Shown here in pieces: positions 18,238-26,618 of a DNA stretch of 64,000 nucleotides; positions within the stretch are counted from its first letter, which is position 1; each line of letters opens with the position of its first letter. The notes beneath the pieces are model-generated. The model was not told the DNA's origin. It worked only from the letters and a program-made list of their open reading frames with translations, and did not search any database. This DNA is from Marinomonas maritima. GTDB lineage: Bacteria; Pseudomonadota; Gammaproteobacteria; Pseudomonadales; Marinomonadaceae. The stretch spans positions 1,193,501-1,257,500 of the forward strand of contig NZ_JAMZEG020000002.1 in NCBI RefSeq assembly GCF_024435075.2. The letters are read 5' to 3'. The position numbers and the translations under genes are program-made.

Positions 18238-18708
18238 TCAAGAAGTTATGACCTCTTGTAAAATTTTTAGAGCAGCCAAACCTTTTTCTGTTTGCGCCTC
18301 TAAAGAGACATGACGACCCTGACGAATCAGACCCAAAGAGACCACCAAGTCCGCCTTTGGCAACGCCCCACGCCCCATTTCCGCCCACTCAATCAGGCAC
18401 AAACCACTTTCAGTGAAGTAATCCCGAATCCCCATAAACTCAAGCTCTTCTGCGTCGCTAACGCGATACAAATCAAAATGATAAACCTCCAAACCGGGCA
18501 ACTCATATGGCTCAACAATGGTGTAAGTTGGACTTTTCACTGGTCCTTCATAGCCTAGACCTCGCAGCACCCCTCTCACCAGCGTGGTTTTTCCCATCCC
18601 AAGATCACCCTCTAGATAAACCACCCCACCCATTTTCAATGCAGATGAAATAACCTCTCCTAGGCTCTCCATCGCCACCTCACCGTAAACATCTTTTTCT
18701 ATTCGCAT
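18238..18708 (-). CDS. tsaE: tRNA threonylcarbamoyladenosine biosynthesis ATPase TsaE
   Basis: ATPase of the TsaBDE complex that makes t6A37 in tRNAs decoding ANN codons. The 156-residue protein has a P-loop EGDLGMGKTTLVRG (about 34-47), a switch region SPTYTIVEPYE, and HFDLYR. It precedes amiB by 86 bases. In related genomes nnr and queG often lie upstream; here that place is taken by a permease gene on the other strand. Confidence 0.95.
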   Translation of the reverse strand: MRIEKDVYGEVAMESLGEVISSALKMGGVVYLEGDLGMGKTTLVRGVLRGLGYEGPVKSPTYTIVEPYELPGLEVYHFDLYRVSDAEELEFMGIRDYFTESGLCLIEWAEMGRGALPKADLVVSLGLIRQGRHVSLEAQTEKGLAALKILQEVITS

Positions 18709-18856
18709 TACTTATTAATCCTCTCTACACCCAAAAAGAGCAAACACAAAAAACTCACGCAATTCTAATACAGAAGGCTTTTGAAACAAGCACCAATACC
18801 CCATAATCAGTAAGCTAACAACATTAACAGCATTAACAGCACAACGAAGGACATTT

Positions 18857-19607
18857 ATGGATTGGCTTCTCATTTCACTCATTGCCATTGCCGTATTTAT
18901 TACAGGCATTTCTAAAGGAGGATTTTCTGGCGCATTCGGTATTATGGCTGTACCACTCATATCCCTTCAAACCTCTCCCATCTTTGCTGCCGCCATCATG
19001 CTTCCCATCTTGTGTATTATGGACATATTTGCCGTACAAAAGTTCTGGGGGAAATGGAGTAACGAACAACTCATTAAATGCATTCCAGCGGCTATCGTCG
19101 GGGTTATTATTGGAGGATTAACCGCATCATGGTTTTCGTCTGAGTGGCTAAAAATAATGGTGGGGATTATTGCAGTAGGATTTGTTCTAAATTCATGGCC
19201 AAGAAAAAATAGCACACCTCAACCAAAACCACTTAGTACCATAGCTGGAAAGCTCTGGTGCGCTCTTGGTGGCCTCACCAGCTTTATCGCCCATGCTGGC
19301 GGCCCACCAATGAGCGTTTATTTACTTAGAGCAAATCTTGATAAAACGCAGTATGTCGCTACCGCAGCAGTGATATTTACAGCAATTAACTATGTGAAAC
19401 TCATTCCGTATAGCATGCTTGGGCAACTAATACACTTCAAACATACTTCTGTCTCTTTGCTTTACCCCTATTGCTTACCTAGGCGTTCAACTCGGCGCTT
19501 GGTTGCACTATAAAATATCAACCGCGCTATTTTTTAAATTCATGTATGGTTTTCTTTTCCTAACAGGAATCAAGCTAATCTGGGACGGAGCCTCTGCGAT
19601 TATTTAA
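18857..19607 (+). pseudogene. TauE/SafE-family permease, frameshifted
   Basis: Sulfite/anion exporter-family membrane protein. The first frame runs from ATG 18857 with repeated hydrophobic helices and the family segments GISKGGFSGAFG and GGLTSFIAHAGGPPMS, then ends early at 19513 after an unrelated tail. Removing one C from the run of four at 19465-19468 restores a continuous reading frame (SLLYPIAYLGVQLGAW...) to TAA at 19605-19607, for a normal length of about 249 residues. So a single-base insertion breaks the gene, or the assembly has a homopolymer error. A recent or artefactual lesion is likely, because both halves are otherwise intact. Confidence 0.8.
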
Positions 19608-19634
19608 TGAGCTTTAACCTCAAAAGCTCATTAA
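19604..19634. terminator. Inverted repeat at permease/orn junction
   Basis: TTAATGAGCTTT (19604-19615) and AAAGCTCATTAA (19623-19634) form a perfect 12-bp stem with a 7-base loop. It overlaps the stop codon of the permease frame and precedes the convergent orn end. There is only a weak T-tract on either side, so it may be a bidirectional terminator or an mRNA-stabilising hairpin. Confidence 0.5.
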
Positions 19635-19663
19635 ATACCTTTTAGATTCTTCGGCAATGGAAT

Positions 19664-20221
19664 TTATACCTTATCGTCCAAACCAAACATGGTTCGACGA
19701 TAATGCTGAAGCTCACCAATAGATTCTAGAATATCATCCATCGCTAGATGCGAGCCTGATTTTTTAAACCCTTCTAACGCCTCTGGCTTCCAGCGCTTTG
19801 CCAATTCCTTCACCGTACTCACGTCAAGATAGCGGTAGTGAAAAAATCTTTCTAGAGCTGGCATGTAACGGTATAAAAAACGACGATCTTGACCAACACT
19901 GTTACCACAAATAGGTGAAGCTCCAGCGGGAACGTATTGCGCTAAAAACTGAATGGTTTCAGACTCTGCCTGCTTCATACTGATCGTAGAAGACAACACT
20001 CTCGCCGTTAGACCAGAATCGCCGTGATGCTGTGTACACCATTCATCCATTGCATCCATCACCGACTTTTCCTGATGTATTGCAAGGCTCGGCCCCTTAG
20101 CTAACACATTTAAATGCTTGTCAGTCACCACTGTCGCAATTTCAATAATGGTATCACTCTCTGGATCTAACCCTGTCATTTCAAGATCAATCCATACTAA
20201 ATTCTCTTCATTTAAGCTCAT
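19664..20221 (-). CDS. orn: Oligoribonuclease
   Basis: 3'-5' exoribonuclease that degrades RNA dinucleotides, including pGpG from cyclic-di-GMP. The DEDDh motifs are visible: WIDLEMTGLDP (Asp, Glu), an inner Asp in NSVGQDRRFLYRYMP, and the C-terminal HLAMDDILES. Its 185 residues match the family. It is divergent from rsgA, 74 bases apart, as in many gammaproteobacteria. Confidence 0.97.
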   Translation of the reverse strand: MSLNEENLVWIDLEMTGLDPESDTIIEIATVVTDKHLNVLAKGPSLAIHQEKSVMDAMDEWCTQHHGDSGLTARVLSSTISMKQAESETIQFLAQYVPAGASPICGNSVGQDRRFLYRYMPALERFFHYRYLDVSTVKELAKRWKPEALEGFKKSGSHLAMDDILESIGELQHYRRTMFGLDDKV

Positions 20222-20295
20222 AACCTTCCAAGTCCTTTATTATCAATGCCAAGCATTATACTCTATGCGCCTTACTATATGATCAGACGAGCCTA

Positions 20296-21330
20296 ATGTC
20301 GAAGCGAAAACTTACCAAACAACAAACTTGGCGAATTGAAAGAATTCACAAGGAACGCGTAGAACGCACCCAAAAACGCGGCGATATCGCTGAAGAGCTC
20401 CTTCAGTCATCTGATCTTGGGCCCGAAACCGAAGGAATGATCATTTCCCACTTCGGCACACAAGTCGAAGTCGAAGGCACGCAAGAGCCCTTTATTGGTA
20501 TTTCCACGCGCTGTAATTTACGCGCCAATTTAGGCCAACTCGTTACAGGCGATAAAGTTGTCTGGCGTCCCAAGCAAAATGAAGGCGGCGTTGTTGTCGC
20601 CACCACACCAAGACACACCTCATTGTCTCGTCCAGACATGCATGGAAGGTTGAAACCCGTTGCGGCCAATATTGATCACATTGTCGTCGTGATTGCCGCG
20701 GAACCTGTCGCTCATGCAAATTTAATTGACCGTTACTTAGTTGCCGCTGAAACCGTCGGTATTCCTCCAGTGATACTACTTAACAAGTGCGACCTAATAG
20801 ACGACAGCAATCAAGCCAGCTTAGATAATCTCTTAAAGACATACGAAGACCTAAATTACAAAATAATCAGAACATCTATCAAACATCAAGAAGGCATGGA
20901 ATCGCTTTACAGTTTCTTGCAAGATAAAACCAGCGTATTTGTCGGGCAATCTGGTGTCGGTAAATCCTCTCTTATTGGTACGATACTTCCCGATATAGAC
21001 ATCACCGTCGGTGAACTCTCCCAAAAACGAAAAAAAGGCGTGCACACCACAACCACAGCCCGTCTATTCCACATGCCAAAAGGCGGAGATCTTATTGATT
21101 CTCCGGGAATACGTGAATTTGGCTTATGGCATATCTCTGAGGAAGAGCTTTTGAATGGTTTTATCGAATTTCAACCACATATTGGCTATTGCCGATTCCG
21201 TGATTGTGCTCACGAAAAAGAGCCAGGGTGCGCAATTCTTGAAGCGTTAGAAAAAGGTGATATAACAGAACACCGCTTCCAAAGCTTCTTAAGAATTAAA
21301 CAGTCTATTCGGGAAAATCATGCCTTTTAG
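20296..21330 (+). CDS. rsgA: Ribosome small-subunit-dependent GTPase A (RsgA)
   Basis: Late 30S-assembly GTPase. A basic N-terminus (MSKRKLTKQQTWRIERIHKE), an OB-fold domain, and a circularly permuted G domain in the order G4 (LNKCDLID), G1 (GQSGVGKSSLIG), G3 (DSPGIREFG). A C-terminal zinc-binding region (CRFRDCAHEKEPGC) follows. Length is 344 residues. Its stop codon overlaps that of the convergent motB by 4 bases. Confidence 0.97.
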   Translation: MSKRKLTKQQTWRIERIHKERVERTQKRGDIAEELLQSSDLGPETEGMIISHFGTQVEVEGTQEPFIGISTRCNLRANLGQLVTGDKVVWRPKQNEGGVVVATTPRHTSLSRPDMHGRLKPVAANIDHIVVVIAAEPVAHANLIDRYLVAAETVGIPPVILLNKCDLIDDSNQASLDNLLKTYEDLNYKIIRTSIKHQEGMESLYSFLQDKTSVFVGQSGVGKSSLIGTILPDIDITVGELSQKRKKGVHTTTTARLFHMPKGGDLIDSPGIREFGLWHISEEELLNGFIEFQPHIGYCRFRDCAHEKEPGCAILEALEKGDITEHRFQSFLRIKQSIRENHAF

Positions 21331-22235
21331 AAAATTGCTTCAGGGGGCAACTGTAAATCAGATTGCTGGACAGGGTTTCCAAAATTACGGAGATTTTGAT
21401 CCAGCATTTTCTTATAAGCTTCATCTGTCAATAAAGTAATACTGATTCGCCTATTTTCAGCGCTGCCTGTATCAAATCGATTGTAAGGTATCGTGTCTGA
21501 TAAACCTATTACTTGAGCAATACGTCCATTTTCAACACCACCCTCTTCCAGTATACGACGCGCAGCGTTCGCTCGTAACGCTGATAAATCCCAATTATCT
21601 AACCTGCCTGAACCACTAAATCTTGATGAGTCTGTGTGCCCCGTAATCACAATCGGATTGGCTACCTTATTAAAGATGGAAGACATGCTAAGCAAAGTAT
21701 TTTCAATATCCGGCATCATTCGGGCACTACCGCGCTCAAACATAGGCTCATCAGGGTCGTCCAATAATGTGATCCGAACGCCAATAGGTGTTACCTCAAT
21801 ACGCAAATTTTGCTGCTCAGAAAGTAGAATATTCATTCTTCCCATCTCTTTTTGCACCATATCGTTAATGCTTTTTGCATCCGCTGAATCAGGGCCATTC
21901 CCAGCACGCATCTCTCTTGACTCGACATCAGTACTGCCAGACTCAGGAAGCTGCAAATCCAATTTTTTTTCCGTACTTTTTGCTGGGCTCCCACCAAGAT
22001 CGATAGGATTGGCACTATAACCTGCCACAGAAGTCCCCATTGGATCTTGAAAATACCCCTCAATACTGGCCAGCTCCTCTGGCGTGGCAACACTTAATAT
22101 CCATAAAACCAAAAAGAGAGCCATCATAGCCAAAGCAAAGTCTGCCAAAGCTATTTTCCAAGCACCACCATGGTGTGCAATTTTTTTGATTTTCTTAACC
22201 CGCCGAATAACCAGACCATTGGAACCTAAAGCCAT
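21327..22235 (-). CDS. motB: Flagellar motor protein MotB
   Basis: Stator subunit anchored to peptidoglycan. The N-terminal segment HHGGAWKIALADFALAMMA carries the proton-binding Asp32 at the start of the single membrane helix (about 27-50). A linker and a C-terminal OmpA-like domain follow (ITGHTDSSRF, LSALRANAARRILEE, ENRRISITLL). Length is 302 residues. It follows motA by 33 bases and overlaps the end of convergent rsgA. Confidence 0.95.
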   Translation of the reverse strand: MALGSNGLVIRRVKKIKKIAHHGGAWKIALADFALAMMALFLVLWILSVATPEELASIEGYFQDPMGTSVAGYSANPIDLGGSPAKSTEKKLDLQLPESGSTDVESREMRAGNGPDSADAKSINDMVQKEMGRMNILLSEQQNLRIEVTPIGVRITLLDDPDEPMFERGSARMMPDIENTLLSMSSIFNKVANPIVITGHTDSSRFSGSGRLDNWDLSALRANAARRILEEGGVENGRIAQVIGLSDTIPYNRFDTGSAENRRISITLLTDEAYKKMLDQNLRNFGNPVQQSDLQLPPEAIF

Positions 22236-22268
22236 CTAACACTCTCCAAAACTTGCTATAAGCCCATA

Positions 22269-23123
22269 TTAGCGGTATTGCTTAAGATCATCTGACAATT
22301 CAATAAAGCTTGGACGCATATCAGGAGGCAGCAACTTACGCCCCGTCTCAACCGCTACAGGCGGTGCGTAACCAGACACAACCGAATTCAAACACGCTTT
22401 AATACATAAATACGCTTTTAACTCATGAGCTCCCAGACTTTCCAAATGCGAAGCCGCCGGCCCAGCAAACCCATAACCAAAAAAGATACCCAAAAACGTC
22501 CCAACCAATGCCGCCGCTACATGTGAACCAATCTCTTCTAATGGGCCACCTATCGACCCCATAGTAATAACAATACCAAGCACCGCCGCAACAATACCAA
22601 ATCCAGGCAAAGCCTCCGCCACACGATTCAATGCATGACTAGGAGCAATAAGCTCTTCTTGAATCTGCTCGATTTCATTGTCCATAATGGCGTCTATTTC
22701 ATAAGCAGGTAGACCCGTTAACGTAAAGATCCGATAATTGTCAGTTAAAAAGTCCACCACCTCATGATCACGCACTACATCAGGAAAACGATTAAACAGC
22801 TCACTGGTAAAAGGAGACTCAATATCCTCCTCAATAGACAAAAATCCCTCTTGACGGCTTTTTTGAAAAAGACAGTACATCAAACCTAATAACTGAAGAT
22901 AAAAACGCTTATTATGACGGCTCCCAGAAAAAATCTGAGGCAGCATAGTGAATACTTTTTTCTGAACAATAAGTGGGTTCGCTACCATGAAGGCGCCCAA
23001 TGCCGCTCCACAAATAATAATCACTTCAAAAGGCTGCCATAACGCCAACATATTGCCGTGAGATGCCAAATAACCCGATACAACACTAACAATAACAACC
23101 AGTACGCCAGCTAACGCAAACAT
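22269..23123 (-). CDS. motA: Flagellar motor stator protein MotA
   Basis: Proton-channel subunit of the flagellar stator. There are four membrane helices: two near the N-terminus, two around residues 165-220 (LPGFGIVAAVLGIVITMG and the pore segment with the conserved Pro pair downstream). I chose ATG 23123 (MFALAGVLVV) because AAGGAAGAG lies just before it; the open frame extends 44 residues further with an unrelated hydrophobic tail. About 284 residues, as expected. motB follows in the same operon; the HDOD gene is divergent. Confidence 0.95.
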   Translation of the reverse strand: MFALAGVLVVIVSVVSGYLASHGNMLALWQPFEVIIICGAALGAFMVANPLIVQKKVFTMLPQIFSGSRHNKRFYLQLLGLMYCLFQKSRQEGFLSIEEDIESPFTSELFNRFPDVVRDHEVVDFLTDNYRIFTLTGLPAYEIDAIMDNEIEQIQEELIAPSHALNRVAEALPGFGIVAAVLGIVITMGSIGGPLEEIGSHVAAALVGTFLGIFFGYGFAGPAASHLESLGAHELKAYLCIKACLNSVVSGYAPPVAVETGRKLLPPDMRPSFIELSDDLKQYR

Positions 23124-23244
23124 ATTCTCTTCCTTAATACTGACAAAGTATGCTCTCACCTCAATATACAGTATGATTAATGAGATAAAAATATAAGAGC
23201 ACTTTACACACACATAAACAACCGAGTCACTAATGTAACCAGCT

Positions 23245-24729
23245 ATGAAAGACAAGTCACCTTCTGGCCTAAATGAATGGCTTCATTTCCTTAAAAGTAA
23301 AAAATTTCCGGTTAAGGCCGTCAATTTATCTCGCCTTAAAACCCAAATAAAAAGAACAGAAGACACGCTTGATGGCATGCAAGCCAACATAGCATCAGAT
23401 CCACTATTAGCTTTCGCCATTCTTAACGAAGCAAATCGAATCATTCCAAATAAAAACAGCGAAATAAAAACACCTTTCCATGCTGCCGCTATGGTCGGAA
23501 TGAATGGTATAGCCAAGCTGTTTCCTCAATTCGCCCCATACGACATTAAAACAACACAACAAATACCCCATGTAGCCGCTTTTTTAAGCGAAATACAAAC
23601 CAGCTACGAAGCAGCAACCATAGCAAGACATTGGGCAATCGAAAAATTAACCAGTCATGAAGATGATATCTTTTGGATAACACTCTTTCGTGATGCTGCA
23701 AGATGGCTATTGTGGTTCTACGCCTACCCAACCATGATGTCCATTAGGCAAAAAATCAAACAAGGCGAAAAAGCCAGCCAAGCAGAGCTAAGCACTTTAG
23801 GGTGTCGAATTGATGAGCTCACAGTGCATCTTTGCTCTCATTGGGGCACACCACAAAAAGTCATTGACTCTTTTCTAACCAAACACATACCCAACGCAAG
23901 AGAAATGCAAGCCTTAGCACATTTGGCCCACCATCCAGACGAACTGCCAGGCTTTACCGAAGACAAAAGACTCACCATTTTAATCAACAACCCGCTTATT
24001 TTTTCTTATTGCGCAAACAAAGTTGCCCATGAAGCCAGCTTGATGCGATGGGATTCTAAAAATCTGCCTTTCTTTTACCGTGTCGTCGCGACAGTCATGC
24101 ATCGCCGTCTTGGAGAAGTCATTCATACCGCTCACTTAGCAAGCACCGAAGCAGCAACTTTGTACAATAACGGTGGAAAAATCTCTCTTGCACAACAACT
24201 CCTTGACCCCAACCTATTCACCGGCAAAAACACACTCAACCAAAAAACAAAAGTCGCGTTATCTCCTATTTCAGCACTAAAAAAAGCACTCAGTCAAAAA
24301 GGCGATATAGACACAAAACAGAAGGCAAACCTTGCTCTAAAAACAATCAAGCAAGCCATACCAAACGCACAACACAGCATTATTTTTAAGCATTCAAACA
24401 ACAAAGTGTCTCCGATGTATCAATCTGGCTATAACATAGAAACAATTAAAGCTATCCTATGGAACTCACCATCAAGCGTGTTTGAAAAACTATCCAAAAA
24501 ACGCTCAGCAAGCCACTTGTCCGGACAAAAGCTAGACAATCTATTAAAAGATTTACCGCATACAGCTGACCAAATAATTGACACTAACAGCCACCTTATT
24601 CTTGCCTCTACACAGACATCAAAAAGTGAAATGACAATATTTTGGCTAGAAACGCGCACAGAATTCGATGAGAAAGATTACAAAAATCTTAAACAAATCG
24701 TGTCTTTAATCAGCCACAGCACACCATAA
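23245..24729 (+). CDS. HDOD-domain protein with C-terminal GAF-like region
   Basis: Signalling-type protein of 494 residues. The N-terminal half (about 15-240) resembles the HDOD domain, an HD-related output domain lacking catalytic residues. Recognisable parts are the region around ASDPLLAFAILNEANR and the helices IARHWAIEKL. The C-terminal 130 residues look like a degenerate GAF domain (AIPNAQHSIIFKHSNNK...). Precise function is unknown. HDOD proteins are often linked to cyclic-di-GMP or motility control, and it is divergent from motAB. It lies 24 bases before psd. Confidence 0.75.
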   Translation: MKDKSPSGLNEWLHFLKSKKFPVKAVNLSRLKTQIKRTEDTLDGMQANIASDPLLAFAILNEANRIIPNKNSEIKTPFHAAAMVGMNGIAKLFPQFAPYDIKTTQQIPHVAAFLSEIQTSYEAATIARHWAIEKLTSHEDDIFWITLFRDAARWLLWFYAYPTMMSIRQKIKQGEKASQAELSTLGCRIDELTVHLCSHWGTPQKVIDSFLTKHIPNAREMQALAHLAHHPDELPGFTEDKRLTILINNPLIFSYCANKVAHEASLMRWDSKNLPFFYRVVATVMHRRLGEVIHTAHLASTEAATLYNNGGKISLAQQLLDPNLFTGKNTLNQKTKVALSPISALKKALSQKGDIDTKQKANLALKTIKQAIPNAQHSIIFKHSNNKVSPMYQSGYNIETIKAILWNSPSSVFEKLSKKRSASHLSGQKLDNLLKDLPHTADQIIDTNSHLILASTQTSKSEMTIFWLETRTEFDEKDYKNLKQIVSLISHSTP

Positions 24730-24753
24730 ATTCAATAACTTAGGATAAATACC

Positions 24754-25614
24754 GTGACTAAAGATCAATTTTTTGCCTTTGCGCAACATATCACTCCGCA
24801 AAAAACATTGTCTCGCACCATTGGCCGCATTGCAGAATGCGAAAATACTTGGGTAAAAAACACCTTTATCAGCCAATTCATCAAAAAATACCAAGTAGAC
24901 ATGTCAGAAGCAGTTAATAGCGATCCTTTGTCTTACCGCAACTTTAACGACTTCTTTACCCGAGCCATTCGCTCAGAGCTGCGCCCAATATGCGAGCAGA
25001 AAAATGGGATTGTCTGCCCTGCCGATGGTGCAGTCAGCCAACTTGGCGAAATAGAACACGGCACCTTACTACAAGCCAAAGGACACACCTACAGCCTGAC
25101 CAGCCTCTTGGGTGGCGACGCTTCACTATCCAACCAATTCCTTGGGGGCTCTTTCGCAACCGTTTATCTCTCTCCAAAAGATTACCATCGTGTGCACATG
25201 CCACTTACTGGCAAACTGACGAAAATGATCCATATACCAGGCAAGCTGTTCTCAGTGAACAAAGTGACTGCTGAACAAATCCCAAGTGTCTTTGCTCGTA
25301 ACGAGCGCACGGTTTGTATTTTCGAAACGGAAGCCGGCCCAATGGCAGTAATATTGGTGGGCGCCATGATCGTAGCCAGCATAGAAACCATATGGGCAGG
25401 ACAAGTTACACCATTCAACAAAAATGTGGTGACTTGGGATTACAGCGAACTTAATAACATTAACATCAAGAAAGGCGAGGAAATGGGACGCTTCAAGCTT
25501 GGCTCTACTGCCATCGTCTTATTTGGTAAAGGCGCCGTCAACTGGGAGGAGTCCATACAAGCAGAAACACCTACTAAGATGGGTATGCATTTTGGGCAAA
25601 TCAACGAGAAGTAA
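24754..25614 (+). CDS. psd: Phosphatidylserine decarboxylase proenzyme
   Basis: Makes phosphatidylethanolamine from phosphatidylserine at the inner membrane. The conserved self-cleavage motif LGST (Gly-Ser-Thr, in RFKLGSTAIVLF near the C-terminus) would yield the pyruvoyl group. PADGAVSQLGEI and YHRVHMP are also present. 286 residues. It starts with GTG behind AGGA. A strong palindromic terminator follows. The substrate-producing PssA is encoded about 22 kb away in this window. Confidence 0.97.
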   Translation: MTKDQFFAFAQHITPQKTLSRTIGRIAECENTWVKNTFISQFIKKYQVDMSEAVNSDPLSYRNFNDFFTRAIRSELRPICEQKNGIVCPADGAVSQLGEIEHGTLLQAKGHTYSLTSLLGGDASLSNQFLGGSFATVYLSPKDYHRVHMPLTGKLTKMIHIPGKLFSVNKVTAEQIPSVFARNERTVCIFETEAGPMAVILVGAMIVASIETIWAGQVTPFNKNVVTWDYSELNNINIKKGEEMGRFKLGSTAIVLFGKGAVNWEESIQAETPTKMGMHFGQINEK

Positions 25615-25633
25615 ACACCAAACAAGCTCCCAA

Positions 25634-25669
25634 TAAAAAAGCCTGCTTCATATGAAGCAGGCTTTTTTG
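25634..25669. terminator. Bidirectional terminator between psd and secF
   Basis: GCCTGCTTCATATGAAGCAGGC (25641-25662) is a perfect palindrome forming a strong hairpin. It has A-runs before and a T-run after, so it works for psd (plus) and secF (minus), which converge here. Confidence 0.9.
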
Positions 25670-25694
25670 CGTTCGAAGAGCTCACAACACTAGA

Positions 25695-26609
25695 TTATGG
25701 CAAGTCGTCTTCTAGCTCTTCTTTTGGTGCTGGAACGAGGTCTTCTCGCCTCACATCCAACGCAAGCAATAAGTTTGCCGCCACAAAAACAGAAGAGTAA
25801 GTACCAACAACTATCCCTACTAACAAAGCCATAGAGAAGTTATGTATCGCTTCACCACCCGCCACAAACAATACAACCAACACAAACAAGGTCGTTAAAG
25901 ACGTAATTAAAGTACGACCCAGCGTTTGGTTAATCGATTCGTTGACAAGGTCATACGGCTCAGTATCCCGCATGATACGGAAGTTTTCGCGAATACGGTC
26001 ACACACAACGATAGTATCGTTAAGCGAATACCCAACGACGGCCAATAATGCAGCCAATACCGTCAAATCAAACTCCACCTCAAATATCGAGAAAAAGCCC
26101 AAAGTGATAATAACATCGTGAACAAGCGCCGCTACAGAGGCAAGCGAAAACTTAAACTGAAATCTCACAGCAACGTAAATCATGACGACAGCCAAGGCGA
26201 GCAACATACCTAAGCCACCTTGCTCACGTAACTCCTCACCTACTTGAGCGCCAACAAACTCAGACCGCTGAAGCAAAACCTTATTCGCCCCATCACCCTG
26301 AAGTGTAGACAACACCTCATCACCCAGTGTTGGCGTATAAGAGTTAGCCATACGAACCACAACATCGGTTGACGAACCAAAGTTCTGCACAACCACATCG
26401 CCATAGCCATTTCTGTCTAACAACTCACGAACATCATCTAAGTTAGGAGCCTCATCATAAGTCACCTCAACCAAGGTGCCGCCCGTAAAGTCCAAGCCGA
26501 ATTGCAACCCCTTAGTCGCTAAAGAACCAAGAGAAATTAGGATCAACGTAATCGATAAAATAGCCACGATTTTACGCATTGCCATAAATGGAATATTTGT
26601 CACTTTCAT
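25695..26609 (-). CDS. secF: Protein translocase subunit SecF
   Basis: Inner-membrane partner of SecD that uses the proton gradient to pull exported proteins through SecYEG. 304 residues; a first helix (about 13-30), a periplasmic domain starting with LDFTGGTLVEV, then five helices with the family motifs GYSLNDTIVVCDRIRENFR and LTSLTTLFVL. The C-terminus is acidic. The gene follows secD by 9 bases and ends at the bidirectional terminator. Confidence 0.97.
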   Translation of the reverse strand: MKVTNIPFMAMRKIVAILSITLILISLGSLATKGLQFGLDFTGGTLVEVTYDEAPNLDDVRELLDRNGYGDVVVQNFGSSTDVVVRMANSYTPTLGDEVLSTLQGDGANKVLLQRSEFVGAQVGEELREQGGLGMLLALAVVMIYVAVRFQFKFSLASVAALVHDVIITLGFFSIFEVEFDLTVLAALLAVVGYSLNDTIVVCDRIRENFRIMRDTEPYDLVNESINQTLGRTLITSLTTLFVLVVLFVAGGEAIHNFSMALLVGIVVGTYSSVFVAANLLLALDVRREDLVPAPKEELEDDLP

Positions 26610-26618
26610 GGCGCTCTC

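Noticed and set aside
21634..22020. A 128-codon plus-strand frame antisense to motB
   Set aside because: Shadow of the MotB linker and OmpA region; MotB motifs are clear on the other strand.
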